A stretch of DNA of 64,000 bases from Chelydra serpentina (lineage: Eukaryota > Chordata > Testudines > Chelydridae). A program made the position numbers and the translations under genes. The notes below the pieces were generated by a model. The model was given only the letters and a program-made list of their open reading frames with translations, was not told the DNA's origin and made no database searches. How positions within the stretch are numbered: the first letter of the stretch is position 1; every line of letters begins with the position of its first letter. The stretch spans positions 17,626,001 through 17,690,000 of the forward strand of contig JBAIAC010000040.1 in assembly GCA_037349315.1 (NCBI GenBank). The letters run 5' to 3'. This document shows, in pieces, positions 47,142 through 58,400 of the stretch.

Positions 47142-50100
47142 ATGATCGGCCAGAAGACACTGCACTCGTTCTTCCGCGCGCCGCCGCCGCGGAAGCGGGA
47201 GCGCTCCCCGGAGCAGGGCGGCGATGCTGAGGTACCGAGGGGCTGGGCGGGAGCCGGGGGCGATACGGACAGGCTGGGCGGCTAGCCCCGAGCAGAGCTT
47301 ATTTAAAAGACCCGCCGATGAAAGCGGCGCCGCTTTGGGTGATTGACCAATAGGAGGGCTCTCCGTGAGCCACGGTCCAATGAGAGCGCAGAACTGGGAG
47401 AAGGGTGGGGGGGCAGACAACTGGGCGGGACTTCGGTTGCCCCTGACCAGTAGGGAGCGGTTTTCCATTCTCTGTGTCCAATCGGAGGAGTGTGACTGGG
47501 CGGGGTTAATACCGCGGAGAGGTGAGTCGGCGGGTCTTTATAGCAAGGGGGCCAATAAGGGGAGCGGTGGCCCTGCCTGTGGCCAATGAGGAACGGGAGG
47601 GCGAGGCTAGACGGCCAAGCGCGCTTTCCGTGGCTGAACGTCCAATAGGAAGGGCGCGTCCGTGGGGGAAACACGCGCTGTTTTCCCGCGAAGTAGCCAC
47701 GTGTTTGCGCGGCGCCCGTAGCAGCTGTCACTTAGCCCCGCCCCGGCTGGGGGGCGGGGGCCCGAAGCGGCCTCCGCTGCTCCCCGGCCACAGCGGCTCG
47801 CCTGCGGTGGCTGGGAGCGAGCTGCGTGGTCCCGGCCGCCCTGCCCGGCTCGCCCCCCCTCCACCATGGGGCTCGCCTGCACCTGGTTTCTCCGCGCGGG
47901 ACCGGGCCGCTGCCTGCTGCGGCCCCCCAGTAGCCGTCTCTTGTGTCGCGACCTCCAGGCCAACTTCGCCAAAAAGCTGAAGCCGGTGGGAGATGAATCG
48001 GGGAAGGCCTCGCCCTGCTCCCCTCCGCTGAACCCCGAGCAGCTGGAGCGGATCCGCAGGAACAAGGAGGCGGCTCTGCAGAGACTCGCTTCGCGGAGCG
48101 TCCCCGCGGGGTTCGGAGAGGGCTGGCGGCGGCAGCTGGCGGGGGAGTTCACAACGCCCTACTTCTCCCAGGTGAGTGAGCGCGGGAGGCTTTGCACCGG
48201 GGGAGGAGTGTCGTGCTGCTGCCGCAGCTCGTCTGGAGCTGCTCGGTGTCTGTACTGACCGCGCACCCCCCCTGCTTCCTCTAGCTAATGGCCTTTGTAG
48301 CAGACGAGCGAAAACGTCACACCATCTACCCGCCCCCGCAGCAAGTCTTCACCTGGACGCAGATGTGCGACATCAGCGATGTAAGTGCCCCTGGGGCGAC
48401 CCCTGCAATGTGGGGGGGAGAGTCGGGATTTGCTGCTTTCTGGTGTCTGTGATAAAACGATGAAAGCTGCATTTGCAATCAGGCTCCAGGATGCCATGCA
48501 TGTGTTCGACTTGCATGGTTTTCTCCCTGCAAACCCAGTGCTTTAGGATGTGAACCCTGCTTTGTCTCCAGTAGTGTTTGTACGCTTCGTTTTCTCATCT
48601 AGATACAGCAATAGGGATGTATGCATTGGTTATCTCCATCCGTGACTGCAACATACTGCTCTTAAAAACGTTAGCTGTCTTCTTGCCCTCTTTTCCCCAG
48701 GCCCTCCCCCTTTCTGCACTGCCTTCTTTCAGGTGCAGCTTGGCTCTGATCTAGAAAATTTTGCTTTGTAGCAATACATAAAGTTCTAGTTATTTTGAGA
48801 TATTAAGAAATATTGCTGGGTTATCAGCACTAATTAGTGTCTGTGTTCAGGTAAAGGTGGTCATCTTGGGACAAGATCCTTATCATGGACCCAGTCAAGC
48901 TCATGGACTCTGTTTTAGCGTCCAGAGACCTGTTCCACCTCCACCTAGGTATGGTTATGCTTTATCTGTTTAAAACTCTGCCACTATTTACTGGGTAGGC
49001 TATTTATAGGCATACAGCTGTTTGTGAGTTTGCCTTTCTGACTGCCTTTGACGTAATTGTTTTGTGATTTGCTGAAAAATTAATTTTATAACATATGACA
49101 GAGTATTTCTACTTGTTGGGAAGCAGAAAGGTGTCAGAAGAGTAACTCGTATTGAATTTTAAGGTGTATGCTTTCTGGGAAAGATCAATCCTACAAAATT
49201 GGGTTCCATGCAGATTCAGCTGTAGTATCAGGGCCTTACACAGGAATGGCCTGCAGCCTGATGGCACAGAAGAGCCATTCTTGTCTGGTTTCACGAAGGT
49301 CTTTATTTTCTAAATTGGATTGGATTAAACTTGCTTGTCTTCCTGTATTGCATACAGACACCATTCAGTGGCCCTATTTACTCAGGCATCCATCCTGCAA
49401 ATCCTTAAGCAGATGCTTAACTTCAAGCAGATGTGTGGTCCCCATTGCCTTTACATAAAATGCCCCAGTAAGCATTTACATAAAAGGTAGCAGGATCAGG
49501 GACTTGGTATTAATTAAAGGGAGGGATGAAGAAAAGGACCTGTCATATACATCAGATAAATCAGATGACTATAACTTTCCTAAATGGGAATTGGATGAAG
49601 CGTCTAGAATGGTAGATCAGTTTTTTAGTTCTTGGTAAAAGTTCCAGTTGTAATATACAAAATCATTAACTTGTCTGTTAGAATATTTCTGTGAAATTAT
49701 CAAAAAATCTCTTCCATTATTTTTGTTTGCAGCTTAGAAAATATTTACAAAGAGCTGTCTACAGACATAGAAGATTTCACCCATCCCGGTCATGGAGATC
49801 TAACTGGGTGGGCCAAGCAAGGTAGTCAATCCATTCATCCTTCCTGGGTTCTTGATTTAGACTGTGTCTATACTAGCACTTATGTTGGCAAAACTTTTAT
49901 CGCTCAGGGGTGTAAAAAACCACCCCCCTGAGGGGCATAAGTATTGCCGGCATAAGCACTCGTGTGCACAGCGTTATGTCAGTGGGAGATGCTCTGCTGC
50001 CGACATAGCTACCGTCGCTCGTTGAGCTGGTTTTATTATTTCGAAGGGAGAGGTCTCTCCTGTCAGCATAACGCGGCTAGATGAGCGCTCTGACAGCAAC

Positions 50101-52000
50101 ACAGCTATCAGTACAGCTGTGCCGCTGTAAGCTTTTAAGTGTAAACACGGCTTAAGTGGGGATCTTCCTCCTCAGTGAGTGGGTTGTAACAGCAATGTTA
50201 ATCTAGCTATTGGTACTTTCCAAACTACTTGGCTGAGATTTATTAAAAGGAACCATTTAAAAACCCCAGCCTTTTAATGTTCATAAAGCGGTTAAATAAT
50301 ACTGAGTTGAAGTATGTAAAAAGTGAGCGTGTGTTCATGCACAGCTTAACGACTTCAGCCTTGACCTTATACCTACATTATTGTCTTCATGTTCTCCCGA
50401 CAAAGCACATGTGCAATGTGCTGGCCTTTTTAACAAAGATAAGAGTTTGAAATTGTTCTTGAGGTGTATTCTCTGTAATAACTCTTGCAAAATTCTGCTC
50501 GCCTGGGGGAATAGCTTTTTGATGGGTGAGTGAAATAGCATCCTTTTTATTTATTTATTTATTTTCGCTTTTAAAATAATGGTAAAGCGTCTGAGAAAAT
50601 ATTGTGCTTGGCTGCCGTGTAGTTGCCTAGGGAGGTTGTGGAATCTTCATCATTGGAGATTTTTAAGTGCAGTTTAGACAAACACCTGTCAGGGATGGTC
50701 TAGATAATCCTTAGTCCTGCCATAAGTGCAGAGGACTAAACTAGATGACCTGTTGAAATCCCTTCCTGTCCTATGATTCTAGTGTTAATGATCCTGACTC
50801 AGCATTATAGTGGTAAACTGTTTATGGGGGCATGCTGTAACTTTAAAAGAAAACTCTGTTAAAGCCTATTCACTTATAGGAACTATATTTAGCCCCTAAA
50901 TGGGTCTATTTCTTCAATGGGTTTCTTAGTGACTTATTTTCTCCCTGCTTTGACAAATGGATTGTTTGAAAACTCTGTACCTGGTATCTCTCATCTCATC
51001 GTTAACAAAAGATTGCATTATTTTTTTTACCATTACAGATCCAGCAAAAGACTGGAAGAGAGCTTACTGCTTTGCAAACTAATTCATGTTTTCTCTGTCC
51101 ACACTGATATGTACATGTCTTGTTTGTGATTAGGAGTACTTTTGCTCAATGCTGTCCTCACAGTCCGAGCACACCAACCTAATTCCCACAAGGAAAAAGG
51201 CTGGGAACAATTCACTGATGCAGTGGTGTCCTGGCTAAACAATAATTTGGATGGACTTGTCTTCATGTTGTGGGGAGCGTATGCACAGAAGAAAGGCAGC
51301 TCTATTGACAGGGTATGATTTAATTCTTCCATCTTTCTAGAAGTCTCATTGCTTCTTGCATCACTTGGGACATTTTGGTAGGATGCAATCCACAGGGGGC
51401 TTTTGGTCATAAGTGGAAAAACTGGTTGCTGCTGCCTACTATTAAATTTAAAAAGGCAAATAGACAGTTAAGGGTCTCAAGGCAGGCTGTGCGTGTCCAC
51501 TTCTGTCACCTCCATTTGTTCCAAGAGTGCTTATCCTCTAGGAACAAGAACAATCAGTGTGAAAGAAATTAAAATACTGGTGTGTGAAAAGCCTCAACAT
51601 TATGATGTGTAGTTCATCTCCCGCAGGAAACTTCCCAGAACAACTTAAACAGCAATAACAAAGAGTGTATTAAAAATTCAGCCATTTATTGAGTGCAGAA
51701 AGCCAGGTTTGCCATGAAGCCCAATGTGTTCTTGTTTTTAACTTGAACAGTGAAGAGATACTTGCAATTTCATTTCTGCATTTGATAATAGCACAGATGA
51801 GCAACCTCCAGAAAACCTGCAAAGTTTCTCATTCTTTTGTTATCTCCAACTTCTTACAGAAACGACACCATATTCTACAGACTGTCCATCCCTCACCTCT
51901 CTCTGTGCACAGAGGGTTCTTCGGTTGTCGGCATTTCTCTAAAACCAATGAACTGCTGAAGAAGTCTGGCAAGAAGCCCATTGACTGGAGGGCACTGTGA
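47142..52000 (+). CDS. UNG: UNG, uracil-DNA glycosylase, nuclear isoform (UNG2)
   Basis: UNG excises uracil from DNA and starts base-excision repair. UNG2 exons: 47142-47231, 47959-48171 (acceptor inside exon 1B), 48285-48380, 48851-48948, 49733-49821, 51134-51312, 51860-52000. They join in frame to 301 residues (human 313; the N-terminus is shorter). Residues 4-11 (QKTLHSFF) form a PCNA-binding PIP box. [17 protein letters not shown] is the RPA-binding helix. The catalytic water-activating loop GQDPYHG has Asp142 and His145; Asn201 in [13 protein letters not shown] recognises uracil; HPSPLS carries catalytic His265 and intercalating Leu269. All introns are GT-AG. It lies head to head with ALKBH2. 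A candidate poly(A) signal is at 53767-53772. Confidence 0.96.
47347..47646 (+). promoter_or_regulatory. UNG: Array of six CCAAT boxes upstream of UNG1
   Basis: CCAAT occurs at 47347-47351, 47377-47381, 47478-47482, 47552-47556, 47583-47587 and 47642-47646, all in the same orientation and each followed by purine-rich sequence. NF-Y is the known CCAAT-binding factor; multiple same-orientation boxes at spacings of about 30 to 100 bp are typical of cell-cycle-regulated promoters. Confidence 0.65.
47866..48171 (+). CDS. UNG: UNG exon 1B: UNG1 mitochondrial presequence plus shared N-terminal region
   Basis: The ATG at 47866 opens [20 protein letters not shown], an Arg-rich, acid-free sequence typical of a mitochondrial presequence. 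It runs 31 codons to CRDLQ, where an internal AG acceptor (47957-47958) marks the point at which UNG2 transcripts join. The remaining 71 codons are shared by both isoforms. Spliced to the common exons this gives a 302-residue UNG1 (human 304). The two-first-exon design matches the mammalian gene. Confidence 0.93.
49860..50151. mobile_element. MITE, 292 bp, TTA flanks (Harbinger-like)
   Basis: Left end GACTGTGTCTATACTAGCAC and right end (minus strand) GCCGTGTTTACACTTAAAAG form imperfect inverted repeats. TTA stands immediately outside both ends (49857-49859, 50152-50154), fitting the 3-bp target duplication of PIF/Harbinger elements. Lies in UNG, 38 bp after exon 4. Confidence 0.7.
50620..50782 (+). 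mobile_element. CR1 3' end
   Basis: GGGAGGTTGTGGAATCTTCA, TTAGACAAACACCTGTCAGG and AAACTAGATGACCTG, ending CTATGATTCT, form a sense-strand CR1 3' terminus in the same UNG intron as the TTA-flanked MITE. Confidence 0.85.
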
Positions 52001-53772
52001 ACTACAAACGTGAATTGGGGAGTGTAATCTGAAGTAGCCTTTATATCAAGGATCATCCCATTCCTGAAAAATTGGGCTGGCATGAGAATTATTCTTTAGA
52101 CTTGGTCTAGCTGAAAAACAAAATGGCCTACTTTGCAGAAGTGCCACCTTTAAGTATCTTTTTTACATACTGTATATGTTTAAGGGGAAAACTAGAGTTT
52201 GATATAAAGAATAATGAAACTTCTAGGTTGTCAAAAAAATTTAAGCTAAAATCTGTTGAGCCTGTTCTCAGACCAAAAACCATGTCTGTTGTTTGTGAGC
52301 ACCCTTTTACAGTTAGTGAAACGCATCTTATTTGCTATTCTCCCCCCCCCCCCCCCCCCCCTCTGTATTTTCCCATGTGTAAATCTAGATTTTATGTTTG
52401 GGTAAAATGGAAGCACCTTTATACTCTTACAGCAAAAAAGCTAGTTATTGTTTGTTCTGCTAACGATCTGTTTAACCCAGTTTAATTTTCCAGATATTGA
52501 TGTATTTTTGCTTTAAAGATGGTTTTCTATCAGGCAGCTGGACTAGATGTGTGCTGTTACTGAATATGCCTTTGAAGTCCCTGCGGATTTCAGGGCTAGT
52601 ATCCCAGACTATTGGGGAAATTGTGATTGATATTTGTGATGTTTCTCTTCTTCATATGCAAAGTACTTTATTGTGAGTTTAATACTATCAAAGTTCTATT
52701 GGGCATATAACACCTCCTAAATACCACAGCAGCCTGACTTTCAGAAGAAGTGTTCTCATGTTTAGTTCATGTCTTTTGTCACCTGCATATGTACCTGCTG
52801 ATGACAGCTGAACTTCAAGGTGATCCTTCAGGATGGTATTAGAATCTTTCATGTCACTCTTCAACATGTTTGAATGTACAGTAAAATCAGGACACCTCAG
52901 ATGTAGAATTGGTTCTGTGCATTTCATAGTCATGAATGAACATAATTGTCTTCATTTCACTTTTTTGAATCTCCTCTCCTCCAGTGTGTCTTTCTCCCAC
53001 CAGTAATTACAGTTTTACTTTCATTCAGAGCTGATCTGAAGTTGGAGGTGCCTAGCATCTCTAAAGTTACATCCCCTGAAGAGTTCCTTCTTCTGAAAAG
53101 ATACATCTGTTCTTTAGCATGTCACAAGGGGGAACAATCTTGTTCATAGTCACTGTTTAGCATCTGGTTATATTGTGCAAACCTATTTCTTATGCCATAC
53201 TGATCTAGCAATATTTGCTCAGTTAAAACTCCGATTGAAAACAATAGAAGTTTTGCCTGAGTAAGATCAACACGAGTTGGGTCAACTACTTCAAAGTGGA
53301 TTATTGCAGTTTCTTTTATTTTTATTTTTTATCTTCAGTATGTTGCGAACTGCAGTATGGAAGTGACAGTGAGCAAAATGTTCATGGAGAAAAGGATCTG
53401 TTTCCCACCATGATGGCTGGCTCCAATAAAAATTGAAGGCCTCATTCTGCTCCTACAAAGTTGGTGACAGAACTCCCCCTGATAGCAGTGGGAGCAAGGT
53501 GGGGCCTTGATGAAATTCTAGGATTTCAGATCTAGCTCTGAATTAATTGATACTTTTCTATTAACTTTCACTGATTAGAGAAAAAGTTTAGTTTATCCCT
53601 TCTGTGAAATTGCATCCTTATTTTGTATTATGCTAGTACATTTTACACTAGTACCTATGTATGGAAAAGCCATTTCTGAATATTTATCCCAGTAGGTAAC
53701 ACTAGTACAAAAGAAAAGGTTCTATATGTTCTCTGTATATATTGTTTAACCATGGTGTTGTTTTTAAATAAA
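52001..53772 (+). other. UNG: UNG 3' UTR and probable poly(A) signal
   Basis: Noncoding sequence follows the TGA at 51998-52000. AATAAA at 53767-53772 is followed by a T-rich stretch; an earlier AATAAA near 53426 is an alternative. The tract includes a run of 20 C at 52342-52361. Confidence 0.55.
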
Positions 53773-54759
53773 AATTCTACTTTCTTTATGCTATTGTGCT
53801 GGAATCATTTACTTAGCTTCCCCATGTTAAGTTCCTCTTATCATAAATGTTTTATCTTATAAGTGTGCTGTAGACTGTTTTTTCCAAAAAATATTCATAT
53901 TAAACATAGTAATCTTTGAACTTGAACTCTCATTCCCAATTCTGCATCCTGGTTCTGTTTTTCCCCTATTTTTCCCCTCAAAATATTCTTTGGTACTTCT
54001 ACTAGGTTTTATTTTCATTTGAATTACAGAATTTAGGTCACCTCATCCAAATCTTCCTTCTATTGTAAGAGTCAAACAGAGTATATCACTTTCTGAGAAT
54101 GTTTTCTCAGATGGCATACTGTACATTTAAAAAAAAAAAAAAAGCAAAAAAACCACCCATATGAAATATACCCATTACCCATATTGGCCACCTTCTCCAT
54201 TGCAGCTGAAATTATCACTTGTTTCCTTCTGCAGCACATTTTACATGTGCAAGTTTTACACATTCCACCAAACTAGCCCTCCATAGTATACTTCAGTAAT
54301 CCATTCTCTTAGTCCCCTTATTCAGCAGTCCATAGGCAACATTCCCTACTGCCCCAATGGAGAACATTAGACTACACAACTTGTCCCCTGGCATAAATTC
54401 TGGTGTAGTGAACTTTCATGGGCATTTGTAAAATTCCTGTGGAAATATTTCCAGTATTTTATATACTCTATTTTGGATGGCATTTCTAGCAGCTTCATGC
54501 TGGGTGGAGGAAGGGCTTGAAGGAGGCATAGAGTTAGTTACTTTGGAAAGGGGATAGTGTGTCAAAAATAGAGTTTGCCTTACATTGCTGTAGGCTTGTG
54601 TTTCCTTTTATAAAGTGCTGGGAGACCCTAGGATGAAAGCTGGGAGGGGATCTGAGTCAGTTGGGCTCAAAACTAAATGCAGAAAGACCTTGATCCAAGC
54701 GTCTAGACTTGTTTTTACACCCCTGTGTAGCAGTTTTCTCTGAATTCCCTGGCCTAAAG
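53773..54759. other. UNG-ACACB intergenic region
   Basis: No exon or RNA gene is visible. It contains an A-run near 54128-54142 and otherwise AT-rich DNA. Confidence 0.5.
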
Positions 54760-55480
54760 GAGAACCAGCGAGGGCCTCAAGGGAGCAGCAGGGAGCAGGC
54801 GGCGCAAGTGTTGCCACGTCTCAGACATGTGTGATGGGGCGTTACGCACAGCCCCAGCCCTGCGCATTTCCATGTGGGACCTTTGCAAACATGAGCTCCG
54901 CACAGGGCCGCTTTGGCCGGGCACGGCCCTTTGCAAGGCCCGAGCGGAGCCGCTTTTCTCCCCTGGCAAGAGCCGCTGGCTGAGCCCCTCCCCCACCTCA
55001 TGTGCCCCTAGTAAGCGCACGACGGCTCCTGGGCTCACGCGACGTCAGGGGGGCGCGCGGGGGCTGGGGATTCCTTCACGCGCCCCGGCCTCGGTTGCCA
55101 TGGCAGCCGGCCGCTTGTGAGGCGCGTTCTAGAGCCCGCGGCCTGGCCTGGCCTCTCCGGCTCGGGGCGCTGCCCGCGCTGCGGGGCGGGCGGGAGCAGC
55201 GTGTCCGCCCCGGCCCTGTGCTACCGTCACCCGGCGGGGTCTGACCCCGGCACGCCGCAGCCAGCGCCTTCCCCGGGCGGGAGAGCCAGGCCCAAGGCCG
55301 CCCGGCCAAGCCCCCTGCTCCTCAGAGCCGCTCACCCAGAGGGGGCTGCCGCACCCCCCGGCCTGACGCGGGTTCCATCCCATGCAGGGTTGCCAGGTTG
55401 GTTCAGGCTCTCAGCGCCCCCACTACACACATTGCCCCCCCCCGTACTCACCCCTTCCTTTGAAACCGGCCCGTGGCCGG
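54760..55480 (+). promoter_or_regulatory. ACACB: CpG island, probable ACACB promoter and noncoding first exon
   Basis: A sharply GC- and CpG-rich block about 4.4 kb before the first ACACB coding exon, whose upstream edge is a splice acceptor. A noncoding first exon must therefore lie upstream, and this island is the obvious place. A CRE-like CGACGTCA is at about 55041-55048. I could not fix the exon boundary. Confidence 0.6.
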
Positions 55481-58400
55481 GGGGGCCCAGGGGCTTTACT
55501 CAGCTCGGTTCCTGCCTGTGCTGGGCCTGTTTGGCTTTTCCGTTTTATTTTTAAAGGCTCTCCCGTGGGACCCCAGCGCAGAGGGGAAAGCACCGGGGGC
55601 GGGCACGAAACGAGAGGCCCAGGAGCTCCCTTCCCCGGGGGTTTTCTGGGACAAGGCTGGATTAATAGACAAGCTTGTGACCCAGCCTGTCCAGCGTTAG
55701 CCCCTAAGTGTGCAGAGCAACACAATGGGGGAGTTAGTTCAGAGAGCCGTGCGGCATTGATTTTGGGAGGGGCAGGGGAAAGCAAAGCAGCAGGAACCTC
55801 TCTCTGCTCTGGCCACGGGTCTTTGAACAAGATGGCTTGAGGGTTTTCTTGCCGGTTACTTGCGCTGTCATCTGTCACTCCTCGCTTAGGGGTTATGGAA
55901 GAGGGTTTAGTGCTGAACTTCCCATTGAAATACCAAGCTTGATTTTTTATTTTTTGTTGTAGAAGGGTGGGTGAACTGAGTGGTGAGACAGAGTCCGAGG
56001 AGCTGTGGCTTGTACTCCCCCTCCAGCTCCGAAAATGTATCTCCAGCCTAGTTTGCATCACTTTCCTGCTCTTCTAATCCTGGGCCTCTCTTCAGCAGAC
56101 ATGTGGTTTTGATAATGTGGGTTAAACAAGGATTAGGATGATACCTTCGGACTCTCTCTCCTCTGTGATCTAAAGGAAGATTTTATCCTTTGTACCTTGT
56201 TAAAAGCCTTTGATTAGCTATGGTTTATTTTCATTGCTTAGAAAGGCAATTAAGTTGTGAGGATTTATTTCTCCGTATCACATCCTGAGATAAACAGAGA
56301 AACTTTAATGGAAATTCCGCTCCCAAGAAGATTAGACCTCCCTGCTGTGTGTTGTAAACTTTTCTTTCCAGACAGCAAAATATTTCTGTCCCAAAAGAAA
56401 GCAACAGCTGTCAGGTACCATAGTAAATTAACCACTAGAGGGAGCGTTTAGAATCCTACAAGCACAGTGAAAAATTGCACAAAAAGCTGAAGTTGGCTCT
56501 TTATCCACGGCACAAGCTCCTTATTCAAAGGTCAAAATTATTTACAAATACATCAGTGTAAGATTAAATTTTTAGCAGTTTCATCAAATGAATAAGATTG
56601 AATCTGATATAGATTCAGTTTCTAATTACTTAATTATTTATTGATTAAAAACCCAGTAAGGAGCTGGCTTTTGACTGGCTGTAAATGACAAACTAAGTTT
56701 TGGGTCACCTGAAGTAATGTGTCCTTGTGACCGACAGACTCTTCTGAAGGAGTTATGACATGGCACTTGTTAACCTGAAGCTTCATTCTTGAGCAGCATG
56801 CCTCCGCCTCTCTTCTATATTTTATGCAAGACTTGAATAAGGAGCTGGGTTTTGACGGGCACACAGTCAGCCACACAACATTCTGTGGAGAACACAGATG
56901 GAGCAACGCAGAATCCAAACTGAAATCAGTTCATGACATGATCTGACTTCTGGAGCAATAGTGAATAGACCCATATACACACACAAAAATAAGACCAAAA
57001 CATAGGTCTTGGTCTTATAATTTTTATTAAATGTTAATCATTAAAAGAATTAGATATCTTCAGCTTTTAATTCTGCTGTACTCTGCCATAGGATAGCTAC
57101 AAATGATTTTATGCACAGTGCCTGTTTTGCTTATTTTCAGGACAACTGTGTGTGTGTTTTTAATTAAAACTTTCCACAATGGATCAATCTCCCCTTATTT
57201 GTTTATGTAATTTTATAGCAGGCTGACACAAAAATATTTGTGCTGACACACACAGCATTAAACAGTTGTTCATTTTGGATCACTGGGTGACCTTTGTCCC
57301 ACATAAATCTGATCCCATTTTGGTATGCAACAGAATAACTTGTAGCTGCTCTCCACATGCTTGATGTGGAGTCCTTGTTGGCTTTTTTTTTGTTTTTAAA
57401 CTTGGCTTCGGTAAAAGTTTCCCAAGCAGAATGACTGAAGGGATTTTATTTAATATCAATGTCACAAGTAAGATGAGAAATTTAATTAGGGAAAACTGCA
57501 TGAAATGTGAAACCATGCAAAGAATGCAGGTGACATTTGGTGTCTTTAACCCCTTAAAGCCTCTGGTGATTGGAAATACCAGCAGCCATGGTAAGGTTAC
57601 GAAAATAATCCTCTCTGTGCATATGGCTTTAGTTAGATGGGCTGTTTAGTGTGGCCTTTACGAAAATAATCCTCTCTGTGCATATGGCTTTGGTTAGATG
57701 GGCTGTTTAGTGTGGCCATGCATTACAAAAGTAGTTTGGGTTTTCTGTTGCATGTTTTCAAATCATTCTAATTCTGGAGTTACTTATATATCTAGCATGG
57801 CTCTGAATTTCAAACAAACCATGGAAAATTGGGAATCCATTAAGGTAAACTTGTGTTAGGAAGCATAGCAAGTGCCTAAGTATATATATTGATGCATTGT
57901 CTGTTATTCTTACCAGAGGATTATTAACTCTCTTCAATTGGTTAAATGCTAATAAGATTCTTTTGTACAGCAGGGATTGATTATAATCTAAAATTTATGT
58001 TCATCGCAGTCACCACTGCCGAATACAGTCTCTGATGCTCAGCCTCTAGTCCAGTAGCCTGACAACATACAATAAATATTTAGTCTTCAAGAACTGTGTA
58101 ATGCTGAAAGCAGAGTGCGGAGATCATGAAACAAAGGGCAGGTGTGAAGATCCAGAGACCAGATAGGAGGGTAAGTGGCTTAATTGTAATGGAACTAATA
58201 TTGCTAATTAAAAATTAATATGGATAATGTGGAAATAGAAGCAGATCTGTGCAGGGAGGTAATGTGATTGTTTGCCAGTGGGGGTTGTATCTGGCTGCTT
58301 GGCCAAGAAGAACTGATAATGGGGCTGGATGTTCCTTACTTCGATCTAAACTGAGCAGTATAAATTACGACCTTATTTAAATGGATTGTGTTACTCTGAA

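Larger units (their letters stand above)
46850..48260. promoter_or_regulatory. UNG: UNG CpG island with two promoters
   Basis: High G+C and CpG density runs from before the UNG2 first exon through the UNG1 first exon. Upstream of UNG2 are an NRF1-like TGCGCATGCGT (46947-46957) and a perfect palindrome TTGGCGCCAA (46964-46973, E2F-like) overlapping a CCAAT. Between exons 1A and 1B are six CCAAT boxes, TTTCCCGC (47682-47689, E2F-like) and CACGTG (47698-47703). The island may also serve divergent ALKBH2 transcription. Confidence 0.75.

Noticed and set aside
47010..48152. Minus-strand frames of 142-181 codons in the UNG CpG island
   Set aside because: Antisense shadows of UNG exons and the CCAAT-rich region; no recognisable protein.
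55382..56061. 152- and 212-codon frames at the edge of the ACACB CpG island
   Set aside because: Proline/glycine-rich chance frames on both strands without homology or splice signals.
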